Assembly (NCBI GenBank): GCA_009780825.1
Contig: WQZH01000010.1
Span: 1-64,000, forward strand
Source: Desulfobulbus sp.
GTDB lineage: Bacteria; Desulfobacterota; Desulfobulbia; Desulfobulbales; Desulfobulbaceae
Length of the DNA stretch: 64,000 nt
Direction: 5' to 3'
The notes under the pieces are model-generated. The model saw only the letters and a list, made by a program, of their open reading frames with translations, searched no databases and was not told the DNA's origin. The translations under genes were made by a program, and so were the position numbers. Below, piece by piece: positions 54,786 through 64,000 of this stretch (its first letter is position 1; each line of letters begins with the position of its first letter).

Positions 54786-56768
54786 ATGAGCGACCAAGTA
54801 AAAATGACCGCCATGAATTATGCAATTGACCGGCCTAAAGCTGAAAATCCGGTCAAGGTTATGGACCTCACCTTCCGTGATGGTCACCAATCTCTGTTTG
54901 CTACCCGCGGCCGGACCGAGGATATGATCCCGGTCGCAGAGATGATGGACGAGATTGGTTTCTGGGCACTTGAGACCTGGGGCGGCGCCACCTTTGATAC
55001 CATGCATCGTTTCCTCAATGAGGATCCGTGGGAGCGCCTCCGCACCTTGAAACGCTACGTCAAGAAAACCCCCTTCTCCATGCTGCTTCGTGCGCAGAAC
55101 CTGGTTGGATATCGGAATTATGCCGATGACCTGTCAACCGCCTTTGTTGAACGCGCCGCTGAGAACGGTATGGACATTTTCCGTACCTTTGACGCGCTCA
55201 ATGATTACCGCAATTTCGAAACGGTTGTGAAGCAAATCAAAAAGAGCGGCAAGCATTTCCAGGGCTGCATTTGCTATACCCTGACCGAGCCGCGTCTTGG
55301 TGGCGAGGTGTACAATCTCGACTACTATGTCAACAAGGCGAAAGACCTGATCGCGATGGGTACAGATTCCATCTGTATCAAAGACATGGCCGGGTTGATT
55401 GCGCCGTACGATGCCTATGCCATTGTCAAGGCCATCAAGGCCGTGACCGATATCCCGGTTCATCTGCACAGCCACTTCACCTCCGGTATGGCTTCGATGA
55501 GCCTTCTGAAGGCGATAGAGGCAGGCGTTGATATCGTTGATACCTGCATGACGCCCTATGCCTTCCGTACTTCTCATCCGGCGGTCGAGCCGCTGGTCAT
55601 GGCTCTGCTCGGCACCAACCGCGACACCGGTTTCGACATCAAGAAGATGGCCGCCATCAATGAGGTGCTCGAGAAGGAAGTTATGCCGAAGTACAAACAC
55701 CTGCTCGACGACTCCAAGCTTTCGATCATCGACATCAACGTGTTGCTGCATCAGACCCCGGGTGGCATGCTCTCCAACCTGGTCAACCAGCTGCGCGAGA
55801 TGGATGCTCTGGATAAGATCGATCAGGTCTACAAGGAGCTGCCGCGGGTCCGTAAAGAACTTGGCCAGGTGCCGTTGGTCACCCCAACCAGCCAGATCGT
55901 TGGTATTCAGACCGTTAACAACGTGCTCTTCGATACCCCTGAAGAGCGCTACAAGATGATCACCGCGCAGGTCAAAGATCTGTGCTTTGGTCTCTACGGC
56001 AAAACCGCCGTGCCGATCGACCCAGAAGTGCAGAAGAAGGCTTTGAAAGGCTATTCGCGCGGCGAGACTCCGATCACCTGCCGGCCGGCAGAGGTTCTTG
56101 AGCCCGAACTTGAGAAGGCGAAGAAAGAGGTCGGCGATCTTGCCAAAGATATAGACGATGTCGTGCTCTATGGCATCTATCCGGTCACTGGCAAGAAGTT
56201 CCTTGAGTGGAAGTATGCTGTAACCCCGGCACCGGCCGAGGTCAAGCCGATCACCCTTGAAGATGTCAAGAAGCGTGATGATTTGGTCGCCAAAGCCAAG
56301 GCTGGCAAACTGGTTGAGCCCAAGGCTGGCGCCCCTGATAAATCCGCCAATGTTCGTACCTTCAACGTCTTTGTTGATGGTGAATATTTCAATGTCGATG
56401 TTGATCCGACCGGTGACTTCCAGCCGATGGTTGCCGCCGCTCCGCGTCCTGCTGCACCTGCCGCCGCACCGAAGGCCGCTGCCGCACCTGCCGCCGCACC
56501 GAAGGCCGCCGCCGCACCTGCCGCGGCACCGAAGGCTGCCGTCGCGGTTGAAGGTGGTACGCCGCTGGTGGCTCCTATGCCTGGTATGGTTGTCAAGAAC
56601 CTGGTCAACGTCGGTGACGCTGTCAAGGCTGGCGATTCCATCGTGGTGCTTGAGGCCATGAAAATGGAGAACAACTTGACTGCTCCGTGCGATGGTACCG
56701 TCAAGCAGCTGTGCTGCAATAGTGGTGACTCTGTCGCCAAGGACACCGTTTTGGCGGTTATCGGCTAA
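54786..56768 (+). CDS. oadA: 5S-type pyruvate/oxaloacetate carboxyltransferase fused to a biotin domain
   Basis: 660 residues. The N-terminal barrel (residues ~25-300) has DLTFRDGHQSLFATRGRTEDM, TWGGATFDT, DIFRTFDALND, IKDMAGLIAPY and LHSHFTSGMASMSLLKAIEAGVD, the metal-binding and catalytic pattern of pyruvate carboxylase B/transcarboxylase 5S/OadA. The PYC_OADA region follows. An Ala/Pro/Lys hinge built from a 30-bp repeat leads to a biotinyl domain with EAMKMEN, biotinylated Lys626. It moves carboxyl groups between biotin and pyruvate/oxaloacetate. With mmdA and the small subunit it should form methylmalonyl-CoA:pyruvate carboxyltransferase, a known Desulfobulbus activity; oxaloacetate decarboxylase is less likely without oadB. 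Confidence 0.93.
   Translation: MSDQVKMTAMNYAIDRPKAENPVKVMDLTFRDGHQSLFATRGRTEDMIPVAEMMDEIGFWALETWGGATFDTMHRFLNEDPWERLRTLKRYVKKTPFSMLLRAQNLVGYRNYADDLSTAFVERAAENGMDIFRTFDALNDYRNFETVVKQIKKSGKHFQGCICYTLTEPRLGGEVYNLDYYVNKAKDLIAMGTDSICIKDMAGLIAPYDAYAIVKAIKAVTDIPVHLHSHFTSGMASMSLLKAIEAGVDIVDTCMTPYAFRTSHPAVEPLVMALLGTNRDTGFDIKKMAAINEVLEKEVMPKYKHLLDDSKLSIIDINVLLHQTPGGMLSNLVNQLREMDALDKIDQVYKELPRVRKELGQVPLVTPTSQIVGIQTVNNVLFDTPEERYKMITAQVKDLCFGLYGKTAVPIDPEVQKKALKGYSRGETPITCRPAEVLEPELEKAKKEVGDLAKDIDDVVLYGIYPVTGKKFLEWKYAVTPAPAEVKPITLEDVKKRDDLVAKAKAGKLVEPKAGAPDKSANVRTFNVFVDGEYFNVDVDPTGDFQPMVAAAPRPAAPAAAPKAAAAPAAAPKAAAAPAAAPKAAVAVEGGTPLVAPMPGMVVKNLVNVGDAVKAGDSIVVLEAMKMENNLTAPCDGTVKQLCCNSGDSVAKDTVLAVIG
56461..56550 (+). 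repeat. Three tandem 30-bp units in the Ala/Pro hinge
   Basis: 56461-56490, 56491-56520 and 56521-56550 repeat the same 30-bp unit (PKAAAAPAAA-type decapeptide, in frame), the third with a few changes. Such hinges tether the swinging biotin domain and vary in length by slippage. Confidence 0.85.
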
Positions 56769-56795
56769 TCAACGGTTTTTGTAAAAAGATAAACA

Positions 56796-56829
56796 AAAGG
56801 GGGAGCCGCCTTATGGGCGCTCCCCCTTT
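56796..56829. terminator. Bidirectional terminator between oadA and the CitE-like gene
   Basis: AAAGGGGGAGC (56796-56806) pairs with GCTCCCCCTTT (56819-56829) around a 12-nt loop. The A and T ends allow termination from both strands. It sits between two convergent genes, 28 bases after the oadA stop. Confidence 0.85.
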
Positions 56830-56867
56830 GTTGTGCGGATAGGTGTGGGTGATGTCTCTGTTGACGC

Positions 56868-57782
56868 CTACACCAGTCGCAGATATTGAGACTGCTCCCA
56901 CAGCTTGACCGCCAGGCGTACCGTGGCCTGGTCCACCATCCTTCCTTCCACCGCGATCGCCCCTTTCCCTTCCATCTTGGCTTTGGCATTGGCCGCAATG
57001 ACTTTGGCGGCCAGGGCAATTTCATCCGCCGATGGGGTAAAAACTTCATTGATGGTGTCAATTTGGGCTGGATGGATGGCCCACTTGCCATCACATCCCA
57101 GTGCGCACGCCATGACGGCTGAACGTCGCAACCCGTCGCTATCCTTGAAATTTCCGTATGGAGCGTCGATGGCCAGCACTCCATGCGCCTTGGCATGCAT
57201 GACCATGTTGCTGATGGCGAAATGCCAGCGGTGGCCGGGATACAGTTCTTCTTCCTTTTCGCCATGGCCGGAAATCGAGACCAGGCGGGCACCAATGGAG
57301 GCGGAATAATCAGCTATGCCAAACACCAGGGTGCGCACTCGACTGCTGGCCCTGACGATATCCGTCGCCTGCAACAACCCTTCTGCGGTTTCGATGGAAG
57401 CTTCGATGCCGATGGGCAATGGTATTTTGTGGCTGAGTTCAACGCCGTCGAGCAAACGGTCGGCAAAGTAAATGTCGCCGGGATGGTTGACCTTGGGGAT
57501 GACGATAGCATCGACGATACGGCCGGCCTGCTCTGCCACCTCCAACAAATCACGGTAGGCGAACGGGGTATCCAAGGCATTGATGCGTACAGTGACGGTT
57601 TTCTGGGACCAGTCGAGGTGCAAAAGCGAATCGATGACTTGAGCGCGGGCATTTATTTTTTCTTCAACCGGCACACTGTCTTCCAGGTCCAGCATGATGA
57701 CATCGGCCGGGCTCACGCTCGCCTTGTCATGCATTTTTTTCATATGTCCAGGTACGGATAAATTGGATCGGCGCGGTTTCAT
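56868..57782 (-). CDS. CitE-like CoA-ester lyase (HpcH/HpaI family)
   Basis: 304 residues. The family marks are MLDLEDSVPVEEKINAR, the metal ligand Glu in PIGIEASIETAEGLL, FGIADYSASIG, and GCDGKWAIHPAQID near the C-terminus. CitE-like proteins cleave or form malyl-, citramalyl- or citryl-type CoA esters. No citC, citD or citF is nearby, so it is not a citrate lyase subunit. The closest general fit is a malyl-CoA or beta-methylmalyl-CoA lyase; the substrate is inference from context. AAGGAGG is 6 bases before the ATG. The gene converges on oadA. Confidence 0.85.
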   Translation of the reverse strand: MKPRRSNLSVPGHMKKMHDKASVSPADVIMLDLEDSVPVEEKINARAQVIDSLLHLDWSQKTVTVRINALDTPFAYRDLLEVAEQAGRIVDAIVIPKVNHPGDIYFADRLLDGVELSHKIPLPIGIEASIETAEGLLQATDIVRASSRVRTLVFGIADYSASIGARLVSISGHGEKEEELYPGHRWHFAISNMVMHAKAHGVLAIDAPYGNFKDSDGLRRSAVMACALGCDGKWAIHPAQIDTINEVFTPSADEIALAAKVIAANAKAKMEGKGAIAVEGRMVDQATVRLAVKLWEQSQYLRLV

Positions 57783-57964
57783 AAGTCCTCCTTCGACTCA
57801 GGGCAAGATGGTGATGTGCGAGATAGGGAAAAGGGAAGGAAGGTACGACAACGAACAAACGCATCAGAGAATAGTTTGCATGTTGGCGGAATCTTTCATC
57901 TTCTCCGTGATGCGTTGTGACCGGGGGCCTCTCTGGGGAAGGGTTGCACGGCCCACCGGACGGT

Positions 57965-59551
57965 TCAGAGAGAGAACCAATTCTTCTTTTTCTTTGCGGA
58001 ACACAGCCCGACCCTGTTGCGTCCGGAATGCTTTGCCTCGTAGAGGGCCTCATCCGCCAAACCGATGAACTGGTTCTTGTCGAATTCATGTCTGTCTGGG
58101 AAGGCGGAAGCAACACCAATGCTGACGGTCACTCGATAACAACTGGTCCCATCATTAAAGACATACTCCTCCGTTGTTTTCCTGAGTTTTTCCGCCACCA
58201 CCAGCGCATCCTCCTGATCGGTTTCCGGTAGGACAAAGACAAATTCCTCGCCGCCATACCGAGCAATCAGGTCGTATTCACGAATGACTTCTTTGCAGAT
58301 GCGGCAAAATTCTTTCAGGATAAAATCTCCGGTTTGATGGCCGTATGTATCATTGAATTGCTTGAAATGATCAATATCGGCAAGGAGGAGGGAAAGAGGA
58401 TGATCGCTCCGGATGGAGCGATTGATCTCCGAATCGAGGAAGGTTTGAAAGAAACGATGGTTGTTGATTTCGGTTAGTCCATCGATATTGACCAGATTTT
58501 CCAGGAGCCGGTTTTTCTGCGCCAATTCTTCCGTCAGTTTTTCCAGCTCCATTTTAGACTTGATCAGTTCACGGTTCATCTCCTCGTAGGAGAGATTGAT
58601 CAGGCTCAGCCGGAGGTTGGCTTCCTGAAGGATTTCCGCCACTGATTTGACCGGTTTGATCTTTAAACCAAAATATTGCGCCGATTGGCCGATGATCTTA
58701 TCGATCATCTTCAACACGGTATTGACCTCCAGCACTTTGAGACCAAGAAGTTGCTTGGCTTCGGCCCGGAACCGCTTGTGATAGTACTCGGGAGTGTCGA
58801 AATAAAAAAGATCGGCGAGCAAATTGGCCAGGTAGGAGGCCCGGACAATCTGTCGGTGCCGCTGAATATTTTCTGTAAACGCTGAGGGGTCGTGGTGGTA
58901 TTTGATCGCCAGCAGCAAGGTTTCGGGGAGCTTCCATTCCTTGGCAACGGCATATCCCACTTCAGCGTGGGATATGCCGAGAATCTCCCGCTCCATCTCT
59001 ACGCTTCCGGTGCTGGCAGCGGTACGGCTGACAGAATCCGCTACGCGTTTGAGCACCTGGTCATACTGGCTCGGCAGGGTGATGGCAAGTACCATTTGAC
59101 CGATATTTTGCAGCAAACCGCAGATGAAGACTTCTTCAGAGTCAGTATTGGTTACTTGCTCGAAAATAAGCCTTGCGGCCACTGCTTCGACCAAGGAGCG
59201 CTCCCAGAATTGTTCAAAATCAAATTGAGAATGTTTCTGCGGCTCCTTTATAGAAAACAAAGAAAAGCTGAGTACCAAGCTGCGGACCGCGTTCAGCCCT
59301 AGAATCGCGACGGCCTGATTGATGGATGAGATTTGTTGCGGGAAACTGTAAAAGGCGGAGTTCGCCACTCGCAGGATCTTGGTTGAGAGAGCCGAGTCCT
59401 GGCTGATGAGATTGGCGATATCCGTGAGAGCGACTTCAGCGTGCGCTGTCAGTTCCAGCAGCTTGGTGGCTATGATGGGCAGGGTTGGCAGATCTTTTGA
59501 AGCAAGAATATGTTCCAGCGCCTGCTCTGCACGGTTGTTTGATTCTGACAT
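57965..59551 (-). CDS. HDOD-GGDEF signalling protein (diguanylate cyclase)
   Basis: 528 residues from ATG 59551. HDOD domain first (residues ~10-210: LPTLPIIATKLLELT, LSTKILRVANSAFY, SINQAVAILGLNAVRSLVL, LLQNIGQMVL), then a coiled-coil linker (NLSYEEMNRELIKSKMELEKLTEEL), then a GGDEF domain with DGLTEINNHRFFQ, LLADIDHFKQFNDTYGHQTGD and the active RYGGEEFVFVLPET (GGEEF at ~432-436). It should make cyclic di-GMP. The HDOD part lacks the HD catalytic pair and probably senses or docks. The start at 59551 gives a normal HDOD N-terminus; an in-frame ATG at 59602 adds 17 residues. The ribosome-binding GAGG is 11 bases away. Confidence 0.92.
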   Translation of the reverse strand: MSESNNRAEQALEHILASKDLPTLPIIATKLLELTAHAEVALTDIANLISQDSALSTKILRVANSAFYSFPQQISSINQAVAILGLNAVRSLVLSFSLFSIKEPQKHSQFDFEQFWERSLVEAVAARLIFEQVTNTDSEEVFICGLLQNIGQMVLAITLPSQYDQVLKRVADSVSRTAASTGSVEMEREILGISHAEVGYAVAKEWKLPETLLLAIKYHHDPSAFTENIQRHRQIVRASYLANLLADLFYFDTPEYYHKRFRAEAKQLLGLKVLEVNTVLKMIDKIIGQSAQYFGLKIKPVKSVAEILQEANLRLSLINLSYEEMNRELIKSKMELEKLTEELAQKNRLLENLVNIDGLTEINNHRFFQTFLDSEINRSIRSDHPLSLLLADIDHFKQFNDTYGHQTGDFILKEFCRICKEVIREYDLIARYGGEEFVFVLPETDQEDALVVAEKLRKTTEEYVFNDGTSCYRVTVSIGVASAFPDRHEFDKNQFIGLADEALYEAKHSGRNRVGLCSAKKKKNWFSL

Positions 59552-59680
59552 ACGCCAAGCATCCTCAAGGTACAACGATCCGGATGTCGTTGGTTTGTTC
59601 ATAGCATACGGAGGAGTGCGATCCGTGTTCAGTATAGAGTGTTTTCCTGAATTCTCCAAGGGATGCGAGCGAAATATTTG

Positions 59681-60721
59681 TTACGAATCAATCCGATTTG
59701 GGTAGGAGCAGATCTGCCCTTGGTAGGTGATAAACTCGAGCACCTCACCTAAATGGTGGATATAGGCTGGGGTGAGAGGGATTTTGCCGCCACCGCCTGG
59801 AGCATCAAGGGCATAGGTGGGCACTGCCAGACCTGTGGTGCGCCCGATGAGGTGGCGCATGATGGCAAGTCCGTTGTCCACTGTAGTCCTAAAATGGGCC
59901 GTGCCTTTGGTCAGATCGGCCTGGAAGAGATAATAGGGCTTTACCCGAATACGAATCAGGCGGTAGAGCAGCTCCTGAATGATTTCGGCGTCATCATTGA
60001 CGCCTCGGAGCAGGACGGTCTGGCATCCTAAGGGGATACCGGCGTCAGCCAGCCGGGCACAGGCCAATTCCGCTTCGGCCGTGATTTCGGCGGGGTGGTT
60101 GAAGTGGGTATTGATATAGAGCGGATGATACTTCTTGAGCATCGCAGCCAATCTGGGGGTGACACGCATGGGCAGGGTACAGGGCACTCTGGTGCCGATG
60201 CGAATGGTGGCAATGGAAGGGATTGCCCGCAATGCTTTGAGGATGCGTTCGAGTCGGGCCAAAGGGAGCATGAGCGGATCACCTCCCGAAATCAGCACAT
60301 CGGATATCGCCGGTGTGCGGCTGAGGTACTCCAGCCCAGCGGCAAGCGCGGCATCATCGATAATCATTTCCGGTTTGCCGACCTTGCGCTTGCGGGTGCA
60401 AAAACGGCAGTACATCGCGCATTCGCTGGCGACGAGCAGCAAAGCGCGATCAGGATATTTGTGCACCAAGCAGGGCACCGGGCTGAGGTTTTCCTCATTG
60501 AGCGGGTCGATCAAGCCGACCGAATCGGCCAACTCCTGGAGGTCGGGCACAGCCTGTCGCCAAAGCGGCAGGCCATGCTGCTTGATCAGGTCGAGGTAAT
60601 ATCGGCTCACCCGCAGCGGATAGACGGCATGTACGGCCCGCAATGGCTCGACCGGGATGTCGAGGATCTGGGCAAGATGCTCTGGCGTGGTAATGAAGGA
60701 GGAGGCGTGTTGATTGGACAT
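59681..60721 (-). CDS. KamA-family radical SAM aminomutase (lysine 2,3-aminomutase-like / EpmB-like)
   Basis: 346 residues from ATG 60721. The radical SAM cluster motif is C101-x3-C105-x2-C108 (SECAMYCRFCTRKR), followed by ISDVLISGGDPLMLPL, RIGTRVPCTLPMRVT, INTHFNHPAEIT, GCQTVLLRGVNDD and PYYLFQADLTKGT. PLP-binding KamA features appear near the end (PTYALDAPGGGGKIPLTP). It would convert lysine to beta-lysine. The short length and lack of the C-terminal extension put it near the EpmB/YjeK or generic KamA group; EpmB would act with EpmA on EF-P, but no epmA is present. Annotation at the family level is firm. Confidence 0.9.
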   Translation of the reverse strand: MSNQHASSFITTPEHLAQILDIPVEPLRAVHAVYPLRVSRYYLDLIKQHGLPLWRQAVPDLQELADSVGLIDPLNEENLSPVPCLVHKYPDRALLLVASECAMYCRFCTRKRKVGKPEMIIDDAALAAGLEYLSRTPAISDVLISGGDPLMLPLARLERILKALRAIPSIATIRIGTRVPCTLPMRVTPRLAAMLKKYHPLYINTHFNHPAEITAEAELACARLADAGIPLGCQTVLLRGVNDDAEIIQELLYRLIRIRVKPYYLFQADLTKGTAHFRTTVDNGLAIMRHLIGRTTGLAVPTYALDAPGGGGKIPLTPAYIHHLGEVLEFITYQGQICSYPNRIDS

Positions 60722-61051
60722 CGTTTCGGCGCGGAGAGAGAGTATGGGCTGACTGAAATGGCGAGGTGCAGCCATGCAAAGAGCCGGCAGACGTTTCAGG
60801 CTGTAACAGACGATACCTGAACGGGCAAGAAAGTAACGGCTCCGAAGCATGCTGTCGCGGTCCCAGAGTCATGGCCGCCTCCGGGCCGGCGACTGTCGTG
60901 CTCAGAATGCGCGGGCAACAACATCCATGGTCTGGTGGTCAGGCGGCGCGACCATACGGTAACCAAACAAACGGATAAAAAAAGAGGGGCTATACCACCT
61001 TAAGCGGTACAGCCCTCCTGTCAAACTACAAGGATGAACAGAGGCAAACAA
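60722..61051. other. Intergenic region between sdhB and the KamA-like gene
   Basis: About 330 bases without a supported gene. The sdhB-proximal part carries the sdhCAB terminator (60977-61018). The remainder should contain the promoter of the KamA-like gene; frames upstream of its chosen start have no family match. Confidence 0.4.
60977..61018 (-). terminator. Intrinsic terminator of the sdhCAB operon
   Basis: On the minus strand GGGCTGTACCGC, a TTAA loop and GGTGGTATAGCCC form a stem with a few mismatches, followed by CTCTTTTTTT (60984-60977). It is ~35 bases after the sdhB stop. Confidence 0.85.
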
Positions 61052-61816
61052 TCAATGGTCAATCGTAAACGATGCCTTGAGGAACTCTCTGTTCAGACGG
61101 GCGATGTTGCGAATGGTGATACCCTTCGGGCAGACATTCTCGCACTCCCGCTCGTTGCCGCAGTTGCCGAAACCTTCTTTGTCCATCTGCAGAACCATAT
61201 TGATGGCCCGTTTCTTCGCCTCCAATTTTCCCTGCGGCAGCAAGGCCAACTGAGAAACCTTGGCGCCGAGGAAAAGCATCGGAGTGCCATTGGGACAGGC
61301 GGCGGCACAGGCGCCGCAACCGATGCAGGCGGCAGCGTCCATGGCCTGCTCGGCAACGTGCTGCGGGATGAGGATGGTATTTCCGTCCTGAGGAGAACCG
61401 GTGTTGACAGAGACATAGCCGCCCGCAGCGATGATCCGGTCAAGGGCCGAGCGATCGACAATGAGATCCTTGACTACCGGGAAGCCCTGGGAGCGGAACG
61501 GCTCGATGACGATGGTGTCGCCATCCTTGAACCGCCGCATGTGGAGCTGACACAGGGTGGTCTCTTTATCCGGGCCATGGGCCGTACCGTTGACCACGGC
61601 TCCGCACATGCCGCAGATACCCTCACGGCAGTCGTGATCAAAAGCGACGGGTTCGAGCCCTTTGATGGTGAGCCATTCATTCAGCACGTCGATCATTTCC
61701 AGGAAAGAACTGTCAGTGCTGATATCCTTGAGAGCATGTTCCTCGAAAGCGCCTTTTGCCAGAGGACCATTCTGTCGCCAAATCTTTACATTTATATTTA
61801 TCGTTTTCGATGACAT
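61052..61816 (-). CDS. sdhB: Succinate dehydrogenase/fumarate reductase iron-sulfur subunit
   Basis: 254 residues. The plant-type ferredoxin fold has [13 protein letters not shown] and later C (2Fe-2S); then [16 protein letters not shown] and [15 protein letters not shown] carry the 4Fe-4S and 3Fe-4S ligands. It links the flavoprotein to the heme-bearing membrane subunit. The gene is third in a C-A-B order, as in Bacillus and Wolinella type B enzymes, 67 bases after sdhA and before a terminator. In this organism it could run as fumarate reductase in propionate formation or as succinate dehydrogenase in propionate oxidation. Confidence 0.95.
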   Translation of the reverse strand: MSSKTININVKIWRQNGPLAKGAFEEHALKDISTDSSFLEMIDVLNEWLTIKGLEPVAFDHDCREGICGMCGAVVNGTAHGPDKETTLCQLHMRRFKDGDTIVIEPFRSQGFPVVKDLIVDRSALDRIIAAGGYVSVNTGSPQDGNTILIPQHVAEQAMDAAACIGCGACAAACPNGTPMLFLGAKVSQLALLPQGKLEAKKRAINMVLQMDKEGFGNCGNERECENVCPKGITIRNIARLNREFLKASFTIDH

Positions 61817-61883
61817 ATTCGTTCTTCTACTTTGAGTTTAAACTTCAGTAATGAACCCGTTTATACAAGTGTACAAGTATGCC

Positions 61884-63809
61884 TTACTTGTAGCTGCGCT
61901 GTGAAGGAATGACATATTCGAAGGTCAACGGCTCCTTGTGCAGTGCCGGTACTGTTCCCTGACCTTTGTATTCCCAGACAGCGACATAGCTGAAGTTTGC
62001 ATCGTCACGTTTGGCTTCGTTTTCTTCCGTCTGGCTCTCCTCCCGGAAATGGCCACCGCACGACTCTTCGCGATGGAGGGCGTCGCGGACCATCAATTCG
62101 CCGAATTCAAGGAAATCGGCAACACGGCCGGCGCGCTCCAACGACTGATTGAGTTCTTGACCAGAACCAGGAACGATGACGTTTTCCCAGAATTCCGCCC
62201 GGATTTCGGGGATACGCTTGAGGGCAAGTTCCAATCCCTCTTTGTTCCGGCCCATGCCGCAGTAATCCCACATGATCTTGCCGAGTTCCCGGTGGTAATG
62301 ATCGACGGTTTGACCGCCTTTGCCGCTCTTGGTATTTTTCATGAGCTTGTTAACTTGCTCTTTTACCTCGTTGGCGACAGCTTCAAAGGCTGGATCGTTG
62401 GTGTTGGTCGGAACCGGAGGTACGGTTGCCAGATAGTTGCCGATGGTGTAGGGCAGAACAAAGTAACCGTCCGCCAAGCCCTGCATCAGAGCGGACGCCC
62501 CCAAACGGTTGGCGCCGTGGTCGGAGAAGTTGCATTCGCCGGTGGCGTACAGTCCGGGAACGGTGGTCATCAGATGATAATCAACCCAGAGACCGCCCAT
62601 GGTGTAATGGATGGCCGGATAGATCATCATCGGTTCTTTGGTCGGATCGCTGTCGGCAATTTTTTGATACATGTGGAACAGGTTGCCATACTTGCGCAGG
62701 ATCACATCCAGACCGTCGCGTTTGATCGCATCGGCGAAATCGAGATAGACACCGAGCCCGGTCTCGCCGACGCCTTTGCCTTCGTCGCATGCCAGCTTGG
62801 CATTACGGGAAGCCACGTCACGGGGCACGAGGTTACCGAAGGACGGATACTTCCGCTCAAGATAATAATCACGCTCAGATTCGGGAATATCGGTCGGTTT
62901 GCGTTTGTCCCCCACGTTTTTGGGCACCCAGACACGGCCATCGTTCCGCAGGCTCTCGCTCATGAGGGTCAGTTTGGACTGATAGTCGCCATGGACCGGG
63001 ATGCAGGTCGGATGAATCTGAACATAGCAGGGGTTGGCGAATCCCGCGCCCCGTTTGTACGAACGATAGGCGGCGGTAACGTTGGAGGCCATGGCATTGG
63101 TCGACAGAAAGTAGACGTTGCCGTATCCGCCGGTGGCCAAAACCACGGCATGGGCCGAATACTTTTCGATTTCTCCGGTCACGAGGTTACGGACGACAAT
63201 GCCTTTGGCAACGCCGTCAACCACCACCAGATCCATCATCTCACGGCGGGTGTACATCTTGACCTTACCCGTGGCCACCTGCCGCATCATCGCTGAATAT
63301 GCGCCCAGGAGCAACTGCTGTCCTGTCTGTCCTCTGGCATAAAAAGTACGGGAAACTTGGGCGCCGCCGAAAGAGCGGTTGGCCAGGGTGCCGCCGTATT
63401 CACGGGCAAACGGAACGCCCTGCGCCACACATTGATCGATGATGTTGCCGGAGACCTGGGCTAAGCGGTACACATTGGCCTCACGGGCACGGAAGTCGCC
63501 GCCCTTGACGGTGTCGTAGAACAGACGGAAGATCGAGTCGCCGTCACCCTGATAGTTCTTGGAGGCGTTGATGCCGCCCTGAGCAGCGATGGAGTGCGCG
63601 CGACGGGGGCTGTCCTGAATGCAGAACGATTTGACATTATAGCCCAATTCGCCCAAGGTTGCTGCGGCGGATGCGCCTGCCAAGCCCGTTCCTACGATAA
63701 TGATTTCGTATTTACGCTTATTGGCAGGGTTAACAAGTTTGTTGGAAAAACGGCATTTATCCCATTTTTCTGCTATCGGTCCTTCAGGTATTTTTGCGTC
63801 AAGCTGCAT
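61884..63809 (-). CDS. sdhA: Succinate dehydrogenase/fumarate reductase flavoprotein subunit
   Basis: 641 residues. FAD-binding [23 protein letters not shown], then [14 protein letters not shown] with the covalent-FAD His72, [22 protein letters not shown], and active-site parts including [20 protein letters not shown] and [17 protein letters not shown]. It interconverts fumarate and succinate. The length and sequence style match the Wolinella FrdA/Bacillus SdhA class. The ribosome-binding site before ATG 63809 is weak. sdhC lies 111 bases upstream on the same strand. Confidence 0.97.
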   Translation of the reverse strand: MQLDAKIPEGPIAEKWDKCRFSNKLVNPANKRKYEIIIVGTGLAGASAAATLGELGYNVKSFCIQDSPRRAHSIAAQGGINASKNYQGDGDSIFRLFYDTVKGGDFRAREANVYRLAQVSGNIIDQCVAQGVPFAREYGGTLANRSFGGAQVSRTFYARGQTGQQLLLGAYSAMMRQVATGKVKMYTRREMMDLVVVDGVAKGIVVRNLVTGEIEKYSAHAVVLATGGYGNVYFLSTNAMASNVTAAYRSYKRGAGFANPCYVQIHPTCIPVHGDYQSKLTLMSESLRNDGRVWVPKNVGDKRKPTDIPESERDYYLERKYPSFGNLVPRDVASRNAKLACDEGKGVGETGLGVYLDFADAIKRDGLDVILRKYGNLFHMYQKIADSDPTKEPMMIYPAIHYTMGGLWVDYHLMTTVPGLYATGECNFSDHGANRLGASALMQGLADGYFVLPYTIGNYLATVPPVPTNTNDPAFEAVANEVKEQVNKLMKNTKSGKGGQTVDHYHRELGKIMWDYCGMGRNKEGLELALKRIPEIRAEFWENVIVPGSGQELNQSLERAGRVADFLEFGELMVRDALHREESCGGHFREESQTEENEAKRDDANFSYVAVWEYKGQGTVPALHKEPLTFEYVIPSQRSYK

Positions 63810-63920
63810 AGTCGTTTCTTTTTGCTGGAGTTAAAAGGAGGAAAACTTGTTGAGATGATACCTGTTCAAGTAAAAATGGTTGTGAAGGAATCATCCGTCG
63901 TCTCGAGTAACCGTACAGTA

Positions 63921-64000
63921 TCAGAGCAATTGACTCCGAGAGATGACCATGAGGAAGGTGATCAACAGAAATACACAGCCCATGATGCCTGCCAGCGCCC
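63921..64000 (-). CDS. sdhC: Cytochrome b membrane subunit of Sdh/Frd, C-terminal end (cut by window edge)
   Basis: On the minus strand an open frame enters from the window end and stops at 63923-63921. Its 25 residues, ALAGIMGCVFLLITFLMVIS followed by RSQLL, are a single hydrophobic helix and short tail, as at the end of the diheme cytochrome b subunit. Position directly before sdhA supports SdhC/FrdC in a C-A-B operon. The heme-ligating histidines lie outside the window. Confidence 0.72.
   Translation of the reverse strand, partial: ALAGIMGCVFLLITFLMVISRSQLL

Overview
The window looks like chromosome from a strictly anaerobic, Gram-negative deltaproteobacterium of the Desulfobulbus type (Desulfobulbales). 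The clue is metabolic. Genes for succinyl-CoA synthetase (sucCD), a methylmalonyl-CoA carboxyltransferase (12S-type subunit, small subunit, and a 5S-type subunit carrying its own biotin domain) and a fumarate reductase/succinate dehydrogenase (C-A-B order) all lie within 14 kb. These are core steps of the succinate/methylmalonyl-CoA propionate pathway known from Desulfobulbus. Genus and species are inference; no rRNA gene is present.

Layout. Positions 1-8290 are accessory and decayed: the 3' end of an IS200/IS605 transposase with hairpins, a remnant of a rhodanese gene start, an autotransporter pseudogene with many frameshifts, and one long ORF joining a GNAT-like domain, a TraB-like domain and a cluster-less radical-SAM/SPASM part. 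That ORF is flanked by inverted copies of a ~93-bp palindromic repeat. The intact membrane rhodanese closes the region. Positions 8413-18052 (minus strand) hold dnaE, a motA/motB-like pair and a three-gene molybdopterin reductase operon (TorD chaperone, catalytic subunit with a Tat signal, four-cluster FeS subunit).

Positions 18516-34450 are mostly a long plus-strand housekeeping run: thioesterase, (TSCPD-like protein on minus), ileS-lspA-fabD, then ffh-rpsP-khpA-rimM-trmD-SPOUT methyltransferase-rplS, rnhB-yraN, a frameshifted P-loop kinase, and pdxA-tmk-TPR lipoprotein-small lipoprotein. Translation, protein secretion and envelope genes are tightly packed, often overlapping.

Positions 34455-49661 are mixed: an AMIN-domain protein, a TIGR03960-type radical SAM protein, trpB2, dacB, a DnaJ/CbpA-type chaperone, a V4R protein, a class I aminotransferase, leuD-leuC, a YejA-like peptide-binding protein, and a protein joining a P-loop to an Asp23-like domain. 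After a gene-poor kilobase come the propionate genes (50642-56768), a CitE-like lyase, an HDOD-GGDEF signalling protein, a KamA-type aminomutase, and sdhB-sdhA-sdhC running off the right edge.

How it works together: SucCD links succinate and succinyl-CoA, the carboxyltransferase passes the carboxyl group between methylmalonyl-CoA and pyruvate/oxaloacetate, and Frd/Sdh links fumarate and succinate. Methylmalonyl-CoA mutase, malate dehydrogenase and fumarase would have to be encoded elsewhere. No CRISPR array, rRNA or convincing tRNA was seen.
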